This document shows, in pieces, positions 47,771 through 56,347 of a stretch of DNA of 64,000 nt. This DNA is from Poriferisodalis sp965204195 (GTDB taxonomy: Bacteria; Actinomycetota; Acidimicrobiia; Acidimicrobiales; Poriferisodalaceae), in the NCBI RefSeq assembly GCF_965204195.1, contig NZ_OZ241975.1:1488001-1552000 (forward strand), in the 5' to 3' direction. Numbering within the stretch: the stretch's first letter is position 1; each line of letters starts with the position of its first letter. A program made the position numbers and the translations under genes. The notes under the pieces are model-generated. The model had not been told where the DNA came from, searched no databases, and was given only the letters and a program-made list of their open reading frames with translations.

Positions 47771-48772
47771 TTACTTGGGAAGGAAGCCCATGGCCTCTTT
47801 GGCGCGGGCCAAGGTGCCGCATGCCACGGCCTCGGCTTTGTCGGCGCCGGCGGCGATGATGCGGGCGAGCTCGGCGGGATCTGCGTCGAGCTCGGCCTTC
47901 TTCGCCGCGATGGGCTCGAGCATCGCGATGACCGCGTCCGCTGTGTCGGTCTTGAGCGCTCCGTACTGGCTGTAGCCCGACGCCGAGTCAGCAGGGCTCC
48001 GGCCTGTTGCGGCACCCAGGATCGACAGCAGGTTCGAAACGCCCGGCTTCGTGTCGGGGTCGTAACGCACCTCAGACTCGGAGTCGGTCACTGCGCGGGC
48101 GAACTTGCGTGCAATGTCGGCATGATCATCGAAGATGCCTATCGAGCCTTGGGGGCTCTCGGCCGACTTGGACATCTTCGACGTGGGGTTCTGCAGGTCC
48201 ATGACGCGGGCACCGACCGTGGGGATGGCAGCCTCCGGAATGACGAACGTGTCGCCGTAACGGGAGTTGAACCGCTGCGCCACATCACGTGTCAGCTCGA
48301 GGTGCTGGCGCTGGTCGTCGCCGACCGGCACTCGATCGGCGTCGTAGATCAAGATGTCGGCTGCCATCAACGCCGGATACGTGAAGAGGCCGGCCGAGAC
48401 GTGGTCGCCGCCCATCTCGCCCCCCTCCGAGCGTGCCGACTTGTCCTTGAACTGGGTCATGCGGCGCAGCTCGCCGAGCGACACTGTGCACTCCAGCAGC
48501 CAGGACAGCTCCGTGTGCTGGGGCACGTGGCTCTGCACGAAGAGCGTGCAGACCTCGGGATCGAGGCCAACCGAGATCAGCGTGGCCATCGTGCCCAGGG
48601 TGGCTTCGCGCAGCTGGGCCGGATCCTGCTGGACCGTGACGGCATGCAGGTCGACGGCGCAGTAGAAGGCGTCGGCATCGTGCTGGTCGATCGCCCACTG
48701 CCGCAGCGCCCCGAGATAGTTGCCGAGGTGTACGTCGCCGGTGGGCTGGATGCCCGAGAGCACTCGTGTCAT
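47771..48772 (-). CDS. trpS: Tryptophanyl-tRNA synthetase
   Basis: A 333-residue class I synthetase charging tRNA-Trp. SGIQPTGDVHLGNYLGAL near residue 6 is the HIGH region, DADRVPVGDDQRQHLELTRD near 145 the tryptophan site, and NPTSKMSKSAESPQG near 195 the KMSKS loop. The length is normal. ATG 48772 (MTRVLSG) matches the family start; the frame upstream is out of family. It is divergent from scpA with 86 bp between. Confidence 0.95.
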   Translation of the reverse strand: MTRVLSGIQPTGDVHLGNYLGALRQWAIDQHDADAFYCAVDLHAVTVQQDPAQLREATLGTMATLISVGLDPEVCTLFVQSHVPQHTELSWLLECTVSLGELRRMTQFKDKSARSEGGEMGGDHVSAGLFTYPALMAADILIYDADRVPVGDDQRQHLELTRDVAQRFNSRYGDTFVIPEAAIPTVGARVMDLQNPTSKMSKSAESPQGSIGIFDDHADIARKFARAVTDSESEVRYDPDTKPGVSNLLSILGAATGRSPADSASGYSQYGALKTDTADAVIAMLEPIAAKKAELDADPAELARIIAAGADKAEAVACGTLARAKEAMGFLPK

Positions 48773-48780
48773 GGCGCCTG

Positions 48781-48786
48781 ACGGTA
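48781..48786 (-). promoter_or_regulatory. -10 box of trpS
   Basis: Minus-strand TACCGT, eight bases before ATG 48772. There is little room for a leader. Confidence 0.35.
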
Positions 48787-48844
48787 CCGGAACGGTGTCC
48801 GCGAGAGCCCTGCAAATATCCCGTGCCGCACAGGAATGCCGCGG

Positions 48845-48850
48845 TACCTT
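48845..48850 (+). promoter_or_regulatory. -10 box of scpA
   Basis: TACCTT, eight bases before GTG 48859. Together with the trpS box it makes a short divergent promoter region. Confidence 0.4.
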
Positions 48851-48858
48851 CGGGCCGC

Positions 48859-49665
48859 GTGGCCCACGAGGTTCGCACCGAGGCCTTCGCGGGCCCGCTC
48901 GACGTGCTGGTGAAGCTGGTCGTCTCCCAAGAGGTGGACATCTGGGACGTGTCATTGACGCGCCTGGTCGACGACTTCGTCGCTGTCATGGCTGCTGTGA
49001 ATGTCAGCACCGCTGACGTCGAGGGCAGAATCGATATTGACGCTGCCAGCGAATTCGCCCTGCTGGCAGCGACGTTGATTGAGCTGAAGTCCCGCCGGCT
49101 GCTGCCGGCCCCGCCGGTCGAATTGGATCTGGAGGAGGAACTGGCGGCCTACGGCCTGCGCGATGCCGCACTGGCCCGGCTGGTCGAGGGGCGCACGTTC
49201 GGCGCGGCCGCAAGGCTGCTGCGCGAGCGCTGGGACGCCGCGGCGCTGCAATGGCCCCGCACCGCGGGTCCCCCCGAGCGCTTCCTGGTGTTTGCGCCGG
49301 ACCTGCTCGCGGGAGCATCTCGAGATGACCTGGCCGCGGCGATGGAACGGGCGCTCGCGCCGCGGCCCGTGCCGCGGGTCGACGTCAGTCACCTGAGGGC
49401 CGCCGGCATCACGGTGGACGAGGCGGCGGCGAAGATCGTCGAGCAGCTCGCATCGGCGGGCCCAGCGACCTTCCGGGAGCTCACCTGCGACATCACCGAG
49501 CGCATTGTGGTGGTGGTGTACTTCTTGGCGGTGCTCGAGCTGTTCGGATCGGGCCTTGTCGAGCTGACCCAGGCCGAGCGCTTCGGCGACATCGGTGTGG
49601 AGTGGATCGGCGACGGGGCAGCCCTGCCGGCGGCGGCCGGCGGCTACGGGGAAGACGCTGCGTGA
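48859..49665 (+). CDS. scpA: Segregation and condensation protein A
   Basis: A 268-residue kleisin. The N-terminus FAGPLDVLVKLVVSQEVDIWDVSL is the SMC-neck-binding helix motif, FALLAATLIELKSRRLLP near residue 70 is typical of ScpA, and the C-terminal winged helix includes ITERIVVVVYFLAVLELF. With ScpB and SMC it forms the condensin complex organising the chromosome. GTG 48859 was chosen for the family N-terminus. The stop overlaps the scpB GTG. Confidence 0.93.
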   Translation: MAHEVRTEAFAGPLDVLVKLVVSQEVDIWDVSLTRLVDDFVAVMAAVNVSTADVEGRIDIDAASEFALLAATLIELKSRRLLPAPPVELDLEEELAAYGLRDAALARLVEGRTFGAAARLLRERWDAAALQWPRTAGPPERFLVFAPDLLAGASRDDLAAAMERALAPRPVPRVDVSHLRAAGITVDEAAAKIVEQLASAGPATFRELTCDITERIVVVVYFLAVLELFGSGLVELTQAERFGDIGVEWIGDGAALPAAAGGYGEDAA

Positions 49666-50465
49666 GCGGTACCGCGCGCGGCCTGAGACTGGTCAGCGAT
49701 GAGGGCCGCACGGTCGCTGAACCGCTTGATGCGCCGCAGGACACGCCCGCTGCACCCGCGACTCGCCCGCCGGCCCATCCGTCGATTCCCGCCGACGGCG
49801 GCACCGTCAACGGCGCATCGGAGACGGCGAATGGCCTCGTTGACTTCGCAGGGGAAGCTGGCGCCGACGACCAAGGGCTCGGCGCGTCGCGATCGATCGA
49901 TGATCATGAGCTGTATGCAGCCGTCGAGGCTGTGCTGATGGTGGCGACCGAGCCGGTGCCGGTCGATGTGCTGGCCATGGTCACTGGCGCACCCACGGCA
50001 ACCGTCGCGACGATCTGCAACGAACTCGCCCGGGAATATGCCAGAGCCGATCGGGGCTTCGCTCTCATGCAGGTGGCTGGCGGCTACCAACTTCAGACCG
50101 CCGCAGCGGTCGCGGAATACGTGGAGCGCTTCGTGGGGAGTCGCCGGTCAGCCCGCCTGTCCGCGGCGGCGATGGAGACCTTGGCGGTGGTCGCGTACAA
50201 GCAGCCGATCTCACGTGCGCAGATCAGCGCCATCCGGGGCGTCAATGCCGACGGCGTTGTTCGCACGCTTGCAGATCAGGGCTACATCGCCGAGGTCGCG
50301 CGCGATCCGGGTCCGGGCAATGCCGCTCTGCTCGGAACGACGGCAACCTTCCTCGAACGGCTGAGCCTCGACAGTCTCGACGACCTGCCGTCGTTGGCGG
50401 AGCTGCGCGTGGACCCTGAAGCGGTCGAAGCCATGGACCGCCTCGCAGTGCCCCAGCACGGCTAG
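49662..50465 (+). CDS. scpB: Segregation and condensation protein B
   Basis: 267 residues. An unusual low-complexity leader of about 80 residues precedes two winged-helix domains starting at LYAAVEAVLMVATEPVPVDVLA. SAAAMETLAVVAYKQPISRAQISAIRGVNADGVV near 165 is the ScpB signature. It dimerises and binds ScpA. GTG 49662 overlaps the scpA stop. Confidence 0.93.
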   Translation: MSGTARGLRLVSDEGRTVAEPLDAPQDTPAAPATRPPAHPSIPADGGTVNGASETANGLVDFAGEAGADDQGLGASRSIDDHELYAAVEAVLMVATEPVPVDVLAMVTGAPTATVATICNELAREYARADRGFALMQVAGGYQLQTAAAVAEYVERFVGSRRSARLSAAAMETLAVVAYKQPISRAQISAIRGVNADGVVRTLADQGYIAEVARDPGPGNAALLGTTATFLERLSLDSLDDLPSLAELRVDPEAVEAMDRLAVPQHG

Positions 50466-50470
50466 CCGTC

Positions 50471-51313
50471 GTGACACCCGCGGGCGCGCCGGACCACGGC
50501 GACGCAGCCTCGCCCGACGGCGAACAGGACAGTGCCCAGGGAGGTCTGGGCCGCAGCATGCCGGATGACCGTGAAGCGGTGTCGCCCGACGGCGAACAGG
50601 ACAGCGCTGAGCGGCTGCACAAGGTCATGGCCCGTGCCGGCGTTGCCAGCCGCCGCAAGTGCGAGGATCTGATCGCTTCGGGACGCGTCACGGTCAACGG
50701 CACAGTTGCCCGGGTCGGAGACCGTGCGGACCCGGCAGATCGGATCGAGGTCGACGGTGCCGTCGTCACGTGGGACGCAGCGATGGTCCACTACCTGGTG
50801 AACAAACCGCGCGGCGTGCTCAGCGCGGCATCGGACGACCGGGGCAGGCGCTGCGTGACCGATCTGGTGCCTGCTGCAGCTCGCGTGTATCCGATCGGGC
50901 GGTTGGACGCCGACTCCGAAGGGCTGATCATCGTCACCAACGACGGCGAGCTGACTCACCGGCTGACGCATCCGTCGTGGGGAGTGCCCAAGGAGTATCT
51001 CGCCCATGTGGATGGGGTGCCGGCACGCGGGGCGCTGGCGCAGTTGCGCACAGGTGTCGAGCTCGACGATGGGCCCACCGCGCCTGCTGCCGTGTCGATG
51101 CCCCAGGCGTCGGTGCTGCGCATCGTGATACACGAAGGCCGCAACCGCCAGATCCGCAGGATGTGCGAAGCCGTAGGACATCCGGTCGTGCGGCTGGTGC
51201 GCACGCGCATCGGGCCGCTCACCGACCCCGGACTGCGCCCCGGCGAGCACCGGATGCTGTCCGCCGATGAAGTCCGTGAGCTGCACCGCGCCGCGAAGCG
51301 GCGCAGCGATTGA
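50471..51313 (+). CDS. rluB: RluB-type 23S rRNA pseudouridine synthase
   Basis: 280 residues. An S4 domain (RLHKVMARAGVASRRKCEDLIASGRVTVNG, about 48-77) precedes the RsuA/RluB catalytic domain with YPIGRLDADSEGLIIVTNDGEL near 138 (catalytic Asp in GRLDADS) and HEGRNRQIRRM near 220. It converts uridine to pseudouridine in 23S rRNA. The first 45 residues repeat SPDGEQDSA twice and are not part of the fold. The position after scpB is conserved in actinobacteria. Confidence 0.92.
   Translation: MTPAGAPDHGDAASPDGEQDSAQGGLGRSMPDDREAVSPDGEQDSAERLHKVMARAGVASRRKCEDLIASGRVTVNGTVARVGDRADPADRIEVDGAVVTWDAAMVHYLVNKPRGVLSAASDDRGRRCVTDLVPAAARVYPIGRLDADSEGLIIVTNDGELTHRLTHPSWGVPKEYLAHVDGVPARGALAQLRTGVELDDGPTAPAAVSMPQASVLRIVIHEGRNRQIRRMCEAVGHPVVRLVRTRIGPLTDPGLRPGEHRMLSADEVRELHRAAKRRSD
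50510..50604 (+). repeat. Direct 23-bp repeat in the rluB N-terminal region
   Basis: Identical 23-bp copies at 50510-50532 and 50582-50604, in frame and 72 bp apart, each encoding SPDGEQDSA (last residue split). It is a local duplication in a disordered tail. Confidence 0.7.
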
Positions 51314-51508
51314 CGCTGACCGCCAACGACGCGAGCAGTTCGGCAACGACGCGAGCGCTGTGGCGCAGCAGTGCGCTGCTTCGTAGGCGTCGAGGAGTGC
51401 TGTTCGACGTACTCGCCATGTCACAGGCAGCGACCACAATGGGAGTGACACACGGACGAGCCTTGGCATGCCCGACCCGAACCGATACCAGCACACAGGA
51501 GCACGCAG

Positions 51509-54500
51509 ATGAGCCTCGCTGAGACGTACCGGCTGTCGGGGCGCTACACCGACGACAGCGGCACCACGTTCATGACCGGACTGCAAGCCCTGGCTCGCCT
51601 GCCGATCGAACAGCTGCGGGCCGACCGGCGTGCGGGCCTGCGCACGGCGGCGTTCGTGTCGGGCTATCCGGGTTCGCCACTCGGCGGCTACGACGCCGCA
51701 GTCGAAGCTGCCCGCAGCGCCACGGATCTGCCGATCGTCCATTCATCGGCTGTCAACGAAGATCAAGCCGCGACGGCCGTCATGGGCAGCCAGCTGGCCA
51801 CCACCCGCCCCGATGCCACTTACGACGGCGTCGTCGGGCTGTGGTACGGCAAGGCACCCGGCGTCGACCGCGCGACCGACGCGCTGCGCCATGCGGTCTT
51901 CGCCGGCACCGATCCGTGCGGCGGTGCAGTGGCCATTGCCGGTGACGACCCCGCTGCCAAGAGCTCCACGATCCCGTCGAGCTCGGCTGGCTCGATGGCC
52001 GACCTGCACATCCCAGTGCTGTACCCGGGCACGCCCGCCGAGGCGCTCGATCTCGGTCGCCATGCCATCGCCATGTCCCGGACGACGGGGTTGTGGACGG
52101 GCCTCAAGATCGTGGCCGATGTGGCGGACGGCGCTGCGACGGTCCTGCTGGATCCTGACCGGTTCGATCCGGTCATCCCGCTCGTCGACGGCGAACCGTA
52201 CCGCCACCGGCCCGACGGCTACCTCCTCACGCCCCACACGGTCGACATCGAGCGCGAGATCGTCGAGGTCCGCTACGAGCTGGCCATCGCGTACGCCGCA
52301 GCTAACCGCTTGAACGACGCCACTATCGATCCGCCAGACGCCTGGATTGCGATCGTGGCCTCAGGCATCACCTACCGCGAGGTTCGCGAGGCACTGCGGC
52401 GGCTGGGCCTCGATAGCGATGAATCGGTCCGGGACGCAGGTGTCCGGCTCGTGCGGATGGGCATGCCGATTCCGTTCAGCCCCGATCGGGCCCGGCACTT
52501 CGCCCGCGGGGTCACGGAGATCTTCGTGATCGAAGAGAAGAGTCCCAATATCGAGTCGTTGCTCAAAGACGCCCTCTACAACCAATCGCACCATCCCCGC
52601 ATCGTCGGCAAGACCGATGAGCGCGATCAGATGCTGCTCAGCTCGTACGGAGCTCTGACAGCCGATGAGCTGATCGAGCCGCTGCGCGGGAGGTTGGAGG
52701 CTCGCATCGGTGACCGGCTGGTGCAGCGCCAGCCGGAGCGCGTGCGCATCGAAGTGGCACTGGCACCCGGGCAGAGCCGCTCGCCGTACTTCTGCTCGGG
52801 TTGTCCGCACAACCGGTCCACCGAGGTACCCGACGGCGCCCTCGTGGGCGCCGGGATCGGCTGTCACACGATGGCGCTGTTCATGGATCCGGAGCGGGTC
52901 GGCGACATCGTGAGCTTGACGTGCATGGGCCAGGAGGGCACCCAGTGGATCGGCATGTCGCCCTTCGTCGAAACGCAGCACATCTTCCAAAACCTGGGCG
53001 ACGGCACCTATTTCCACAGCGGCCAGCTGGCGATCGCCGGCGCGGTGGCCTCGGGCACCAACATCACCTACAAGCTGCTGTGGAACCGGGCTGTCGCCAT
53101 GACGGGTGGGCAGGATCCCGCCGGGCAGCTGGAGGTGCCCGACGTGGCCGCCGGGCTGCTGGCGGGAGGCGTGGCCAAGGTGCTCATCACCACCGACGAC
53201 CCGGCTGGCTACCGCGGCCGTGCGGTGCCTGCCGGTGTCGAGGTGTGGCATCGCGATCGCCTCACCGAGGCCCAGGAGCTGCTCGCCGGCATCGACGGCG
53301 TCACGGTGCTGATCCACGATCAGCAGTGCGCGGCCGAGGCGCGACGGGCCCGCAAGCGCGGCACACAGCCCACGCCGCCCAAGCGAGTGCTCATCAACGA
53401 GCGGATCTGTGAGGGCTGCGGCGATTGCGGCGCCAAGAGCAACTGCCTGTCGGTGCAGCCGGTCGACACGTTCTTCGGGCGCAAGACCCGCATTGATCAG
53501 ACGTCGTGCAACCTCGACTACTCGTGCCTCGACGGCGACTGCCCGTCGTTCATGACGGTGACCGAGCCGGGGCCGTTCCGCACTGCGGTGCGCGAGATGC
53601 TGGCGCCGCTGCGGCGCAAGCGAGCAGCGAGCGGCGGCGATGGCTCCGGCGACGGCGCTCGACCCGAGCCGCCCGCTGAGCTACCCGATCCGGTGCCGCT
53701 CGTCGGTCCCGACGAGGTGTCGGTGCGCATGTGCGGGATCGGTGGCACCGGCGTGGTGACGGTCAACCAGGTGCTCGGCACGGCAGCAATGTTCGACGGC
53801 TTCGAGGTGCGAGGTCTCGACCAGATCGGGTTGTCGCAGAAGGCAGGCACGGTGGTGGGCGATCTGCGGCTGAAGCGGATCGGCGGGCCGGCCACGGCAC
53901 GCCTCGGCAGCGGCCAGGCCGATGTGATCGTGGCCTTCGACCTGCTCGTAGCGGCATCGGCGGCAGGACTCGACGTCGCCGACCCGACCCGGACCATGGT
54001 CGTCGGGTCGACATCGCCGACGCCGACCGGCGCCATGGTCGCCGATCCGAGTATCGACATGCCCGCGACATCCGAGCTGCTCGAGCGGGTGGCTGCGGTC
54101 ACTGTCGACGGCAAGCAGCACTGGGCCGATGTCGCTTCGCTGGTGACCGCACTCTGCGGCTCTGCGGTGACGGCGAATGTGTTCGTGGTGGGCATGGCCG
54201 TCCAGGCGGGCGCGCTGCCGATCACGCCGGCGAGCGTGGAGGCGGCCATCGAGCTGAACGGCGTTGCGGTCGCCCAGAACCTCGTGGCGTTCCGCTGGGG
54301 CCGGGCGATGATCTGCGATCCGGCGGCGGTGACCGCGGCCGCGGCGCGGCGCACGGCGAATGCGGCCGACCCCGATGCGAGCACTGCCACGGGCACCGGT
54401 CCTGACATCGCGATGCCCGAGCGGCTGGCGGCCCGTATCGACGAATTGACCGATGGGCTCGCGCTCAGGGAAACAGCGGGAGAACCCGACGAGCTGCGTA

Positions 54501-55132
54501 CGGCGCTGCGCCGGTATGCAGCCGAGCTGTGCGCCTACCAGTCAGAGGATCTGGCAATGCAGTTCCTCCACGCAGTCGAACGCGTGGCGAGCGCAGACCG
54601 GGCAGCGGGAGACGGCTCCGGCCGGCTGACAGCCGTCGGGGCAGCAGGGCACTTCAAGCTGACGGCCTACAAGGACGAGTACGAGGTGGCCCGGCTCATG
54701 TCCGATCCGGAGGCGAATGCTGCGGCGCGGGACTTGGCTGCGTCGGTCGGCGGCACGGTGTCGTGGAGCCTGCACCCGCCGCTGCTGCGAGCCCTGGGGC
54801 GCACGGGCAAGATCCGGTTCTCGACAGCATGGCGGCCGGTATTCGCGCTGCTGGCGCGCGGCAAGCGCCTCCGGGGTCGATGGTGCGATCCGTTCGGCCG
54901 CACCGAGGTCCGCCGGACCGAGCAAGCGCTGCCTGGCGAGTACCGGACGGCGCTCGAGACAGCGCTCGAAGCGCTGGAGCGCGATGCCGGCGCAGCGCGT
55001 TACGAACAGGCGGTCGCCATCGCCGGGCTGGCTGAGCTGGTCCGCGGCTACGAGGACGTCAAGATGGCCACGGTGGAGACGTTCCGCACGGAGCTGGCAG
55101 CCCACGTCGCCGAGCTGGCGCCGCCCGACTGA
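51509..55132 (+). CDS. Indolepyruvate ferredoxin oxidoreductase family protein
   Basis: A 1207-residue single-chain 2-oxoacid:ferredoxin oxidoreductase. The N-terminal alpha domain has FVSGYPGSPLGGYD near 48. The TPP domain follows with FCSGCPHNRSTEVPDG near 428 and GDGTYFHSGQLAIAGAVASGTNITYKLL near 496. A ferredoxin-like Cys cluster (ICEGCGDCGAKSNC then CNLDYSCLDGDC) lies near 632-680, and the gamma domain begins GIGGTGVVTVNQVLG near 743. It oxidises aryl pyruvates or other 2-oxoacids to acyl-CoA; the exact substrate is unknown. AGGAG lies eight bases before the ATG. The 195-bp gap before it has two AACGACGCGAGC copies and a GCAGC/GCTGC hairpin. Confidence 0.88.
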   Translation: MSLAETYRLSGRYTDDSGTTFMTGLQALARLPIEQLRADRRAGLRTAAFVSGYPGSPLGGYDAAVEAARSATDLPIVHSSAVNEDQAATAVMGSQLATTRPDATYDGVVGLWYGKAPGVDRATDALRHAVFAGTDPCGGAVAIAGDDPAAKSSTIPSSSAGSMADLHIPVLYPGTPAEALDLGRHAIAMSRTTGLWTGLKIVADVADGAATVLLDPDRFDPVIPLVDGEPYRHRPDGYLLTPHTVDIEREIVEVRYELAIAYAAANRLNDATIDPPDAWIAIVASGITYREVREALRRLGLDSDESVRDAGVRLVRMGMPIPFSPDRARHFARGVTEIFVIEEKSPNIESLLKDALYNQSHHPRIVGKTDERDQMLLSSYGALTADELIEPLRGRLEARIGDRLVQRQPERVRIEVALAPGQSRSPYFCSGCPHNRSTEVPDGALVGAGIGCHTMALFMDPERVGDIVSLTCMGQEGTQWIGMSPFVETQHIFQNLGDGTYFHSGQLAIAGAVASGTNITYKLLWNRAVAMTGGQDPAGQLEVPDVAAGLLAGGVAKVLITTDDPAGYRGRAVPAGVEVWHRDRLTEAQELLAGIDGVTVLIHDQQCAAEARRARKRGTQPTPPKRVLINERICEGCGDCGAKSNCLSVQPVDTFFGRKTRIDQTSCNLDYSCLDGDCPSFMTVTEPGPFRTAVREMLAPLRRKRAASGGDGSGDGARPEPPAELPDPVPLVGPDEVSVRMCGIGGTGVVTVNQVLGTAAMFDGFEVRGLDQIGLSQKAGTVVGDLRLKRIGGPATARLGSGQADVIVAFDLLVAASAAGLDVADPTRTMVVGSTSPTPTGAMVADPSIDMPATSELLERVAAVTVDGKQHWADVASLVTALCGSAVTANVFVVGMAVQAGALPITPASVEAAIELNGVAVAQNLVAFRWGRAMICDPAAVTAAAARRTANAADPDASTATGTGPDIAMPERLAARIDELTDGLALRETAGEPDELRTALRRYAAELCAYQSEDLAMQFLHAVERVASADRAAGDGSGRLTAVGAAGHFKLTAYKDEYEVARLMSDPEANAAARDLAASVGGTVSWSLHPPLLRALGRTGKIRFSTAWRPVFALLARGKRLRGRWCDPFGRTEVRRTEQALPGEYRTALETALEALERDAGAARYEQAVAIAGLAELVRGYEDVKMATVETFRTELAAHVAELAPPD

Positions 55133-55191
55133 GCCGCCGGGGCCCAGCAGGCATCTCGCCGGCCCAAACCGGCGACGTTCAGAGCCATCGG

Positions 55192-55197
55192 TACCCT
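55192..55197 (+). promoter_or_regulatory. -10 box of tyrA, probably leaderless
   Basis: TACCCT, seven bases, GTG 55205. A CGCCGG/CCGGCG hairpin just upstream (55158-55175) may end the preceding transcript. Confidence 0.45.
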
Positions 55198-55204
55198 TCG
55201 TGGC

Positions 55205-56347
55205 GTGGCCTCGAGTCCTGCCGAGACAACGCAGTTGCCGTCGCCTGCCGGTGCAGCGGCGCCGCCGCGCGCCAACGAACCGGCGGGCCGCGCCCAGGTC
55301 GTGGGCACGGGCCTGATCGGCGGATCGGTCGCAGCGGCACTGCGCAAGTCGGGATGGCATGTGACGGGGCGCGACGCCGTCGGCGATCACGCGCAGCGGG
55401 CACTCGAGCTCGGCTGTCTCGATGCGGTCGGCACCGACCCCGAGGCAACGTTCTGCGTGGTGGCGGTGCCCGCAGCGATGCTGGCCGACCAGGTTGCGAT
55501 CGCACTCGCCGACACCGCCGCTGCGGGCGCCGTGGTGACCGACACCGGCAGCGTCAAGACGCCGGTCGCCCAGGTGATCGCCGATGCACGCTTCGTGCCG
55601 GGCCATCCGATGGCCGGCTCCGAACAGGACGGCATCGAAGGCGCGAATCCCGACATGTTCGCCGGTGCAGTGTGGGCCCTGACGCCGAATGAAGCCACCG
55701 ACGACAGCGCCCTGCGTGCCTGCCAGGCAGTGCTGGCAGGTTTCGGGTCTGACGTGGTGACGATGACGCCCGAACGGCACGACGCTCTCGTTGCGGTAGT
55801 GAGCCATGTGCCGCACCTCGCCGCCGCGTCGCTGATGTGCCTGGCCGACGATCGAGCCCTCGATGACGCACCGCTGCTGCGCCTGGCGGCAGGCGGTTTT
55901 CGGGACATGACCAGGATCGCCGCCGGACACCCGGGCATCTGGCTGGACATCTGTGGTGAGAACCGCGATGCCATCGTGAACGTGCTCGACGAGTTGTCCG
56001 AGCGTCTGACGCAGATGCGCGACGTAGTCGCCGGAGCCGACCGTGAGGGACTGCGCGCCGTGCTCACTCAGGCGCGGCGCGCCCGCACCAACCTGCCGTC
56101 GCGCTATGTGCGGCCACAGGAGCTGCTGGAAGTGCGGGTACCGATCCCGGACCGCAAGGGCCAGATCGCAGCCATCACCATGCTCGCAGCGGACTGCGAC
56201 GTGAACGTGGCCGACATTGAGGTGGCCCACTCGACTGAGGGGGCCGAGGGTGTGCTCGTGCTCGTGGTGGCGCGAACCGAGGCGCAGCGCTTTCTCGCGG
56301 CTCTGGCCGGGCAGGGGTATCACCCCACCACGCGCGATCTGGCATGA
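55205..56347 (+). CDS. tyrA: Prephenate dehydrogenase
   Basis: A 380-residue NAD(P)-dependent enzyme of tyrosine synthesis. The Rossmann motif VVGTGLIGGSVAAALRKSGW lies near residue 31, DTGSVKTPV near 115, GHPMAGSEQDGIEGA near 134 (substrate His and Ser) and SHVPHLAAASLM near 198. A C-terminal ACT-like regulatory domain follows (about 305-380), suggesting feedback control by an aromatic amino acid. The first 30 residues are a Pro/Ala-rich leader. Its stop overlaps the aroA-cmk ATG. Confidence 0.9.
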   Translation: MASSPAETTQLPSPAGAAAPPRANEPAGRAQVVGTGLIGGSVAAALRKSGWHVTGRDAVGDHAQRALELGCLDAVGTDPEATFCVVAVPAAMLADQVAIALADTAAAGAVVTDTGSVKTPVAQVIADARFVPGHPMAGSEQDGIEGANPDMFAGAVWALTPNEATDDSALRACQAVLAGFGSDVVTMTPERHDALVAVVSHVPHLAAASLMCLADDRALDDAPLLRLAAGGFRDMTRIAAGHPGIWLDICGENRDAIVNVLDELSERLTQMRDVVAGADREGLRAVLTQARRARTNLPSRYVRPQELLEVRVPIPDRKGQIAAITMLAADCDVNVADIEVAHSTEGAEGVLVLVVARTEAQRFLAALAGQGYHPTTRDLA

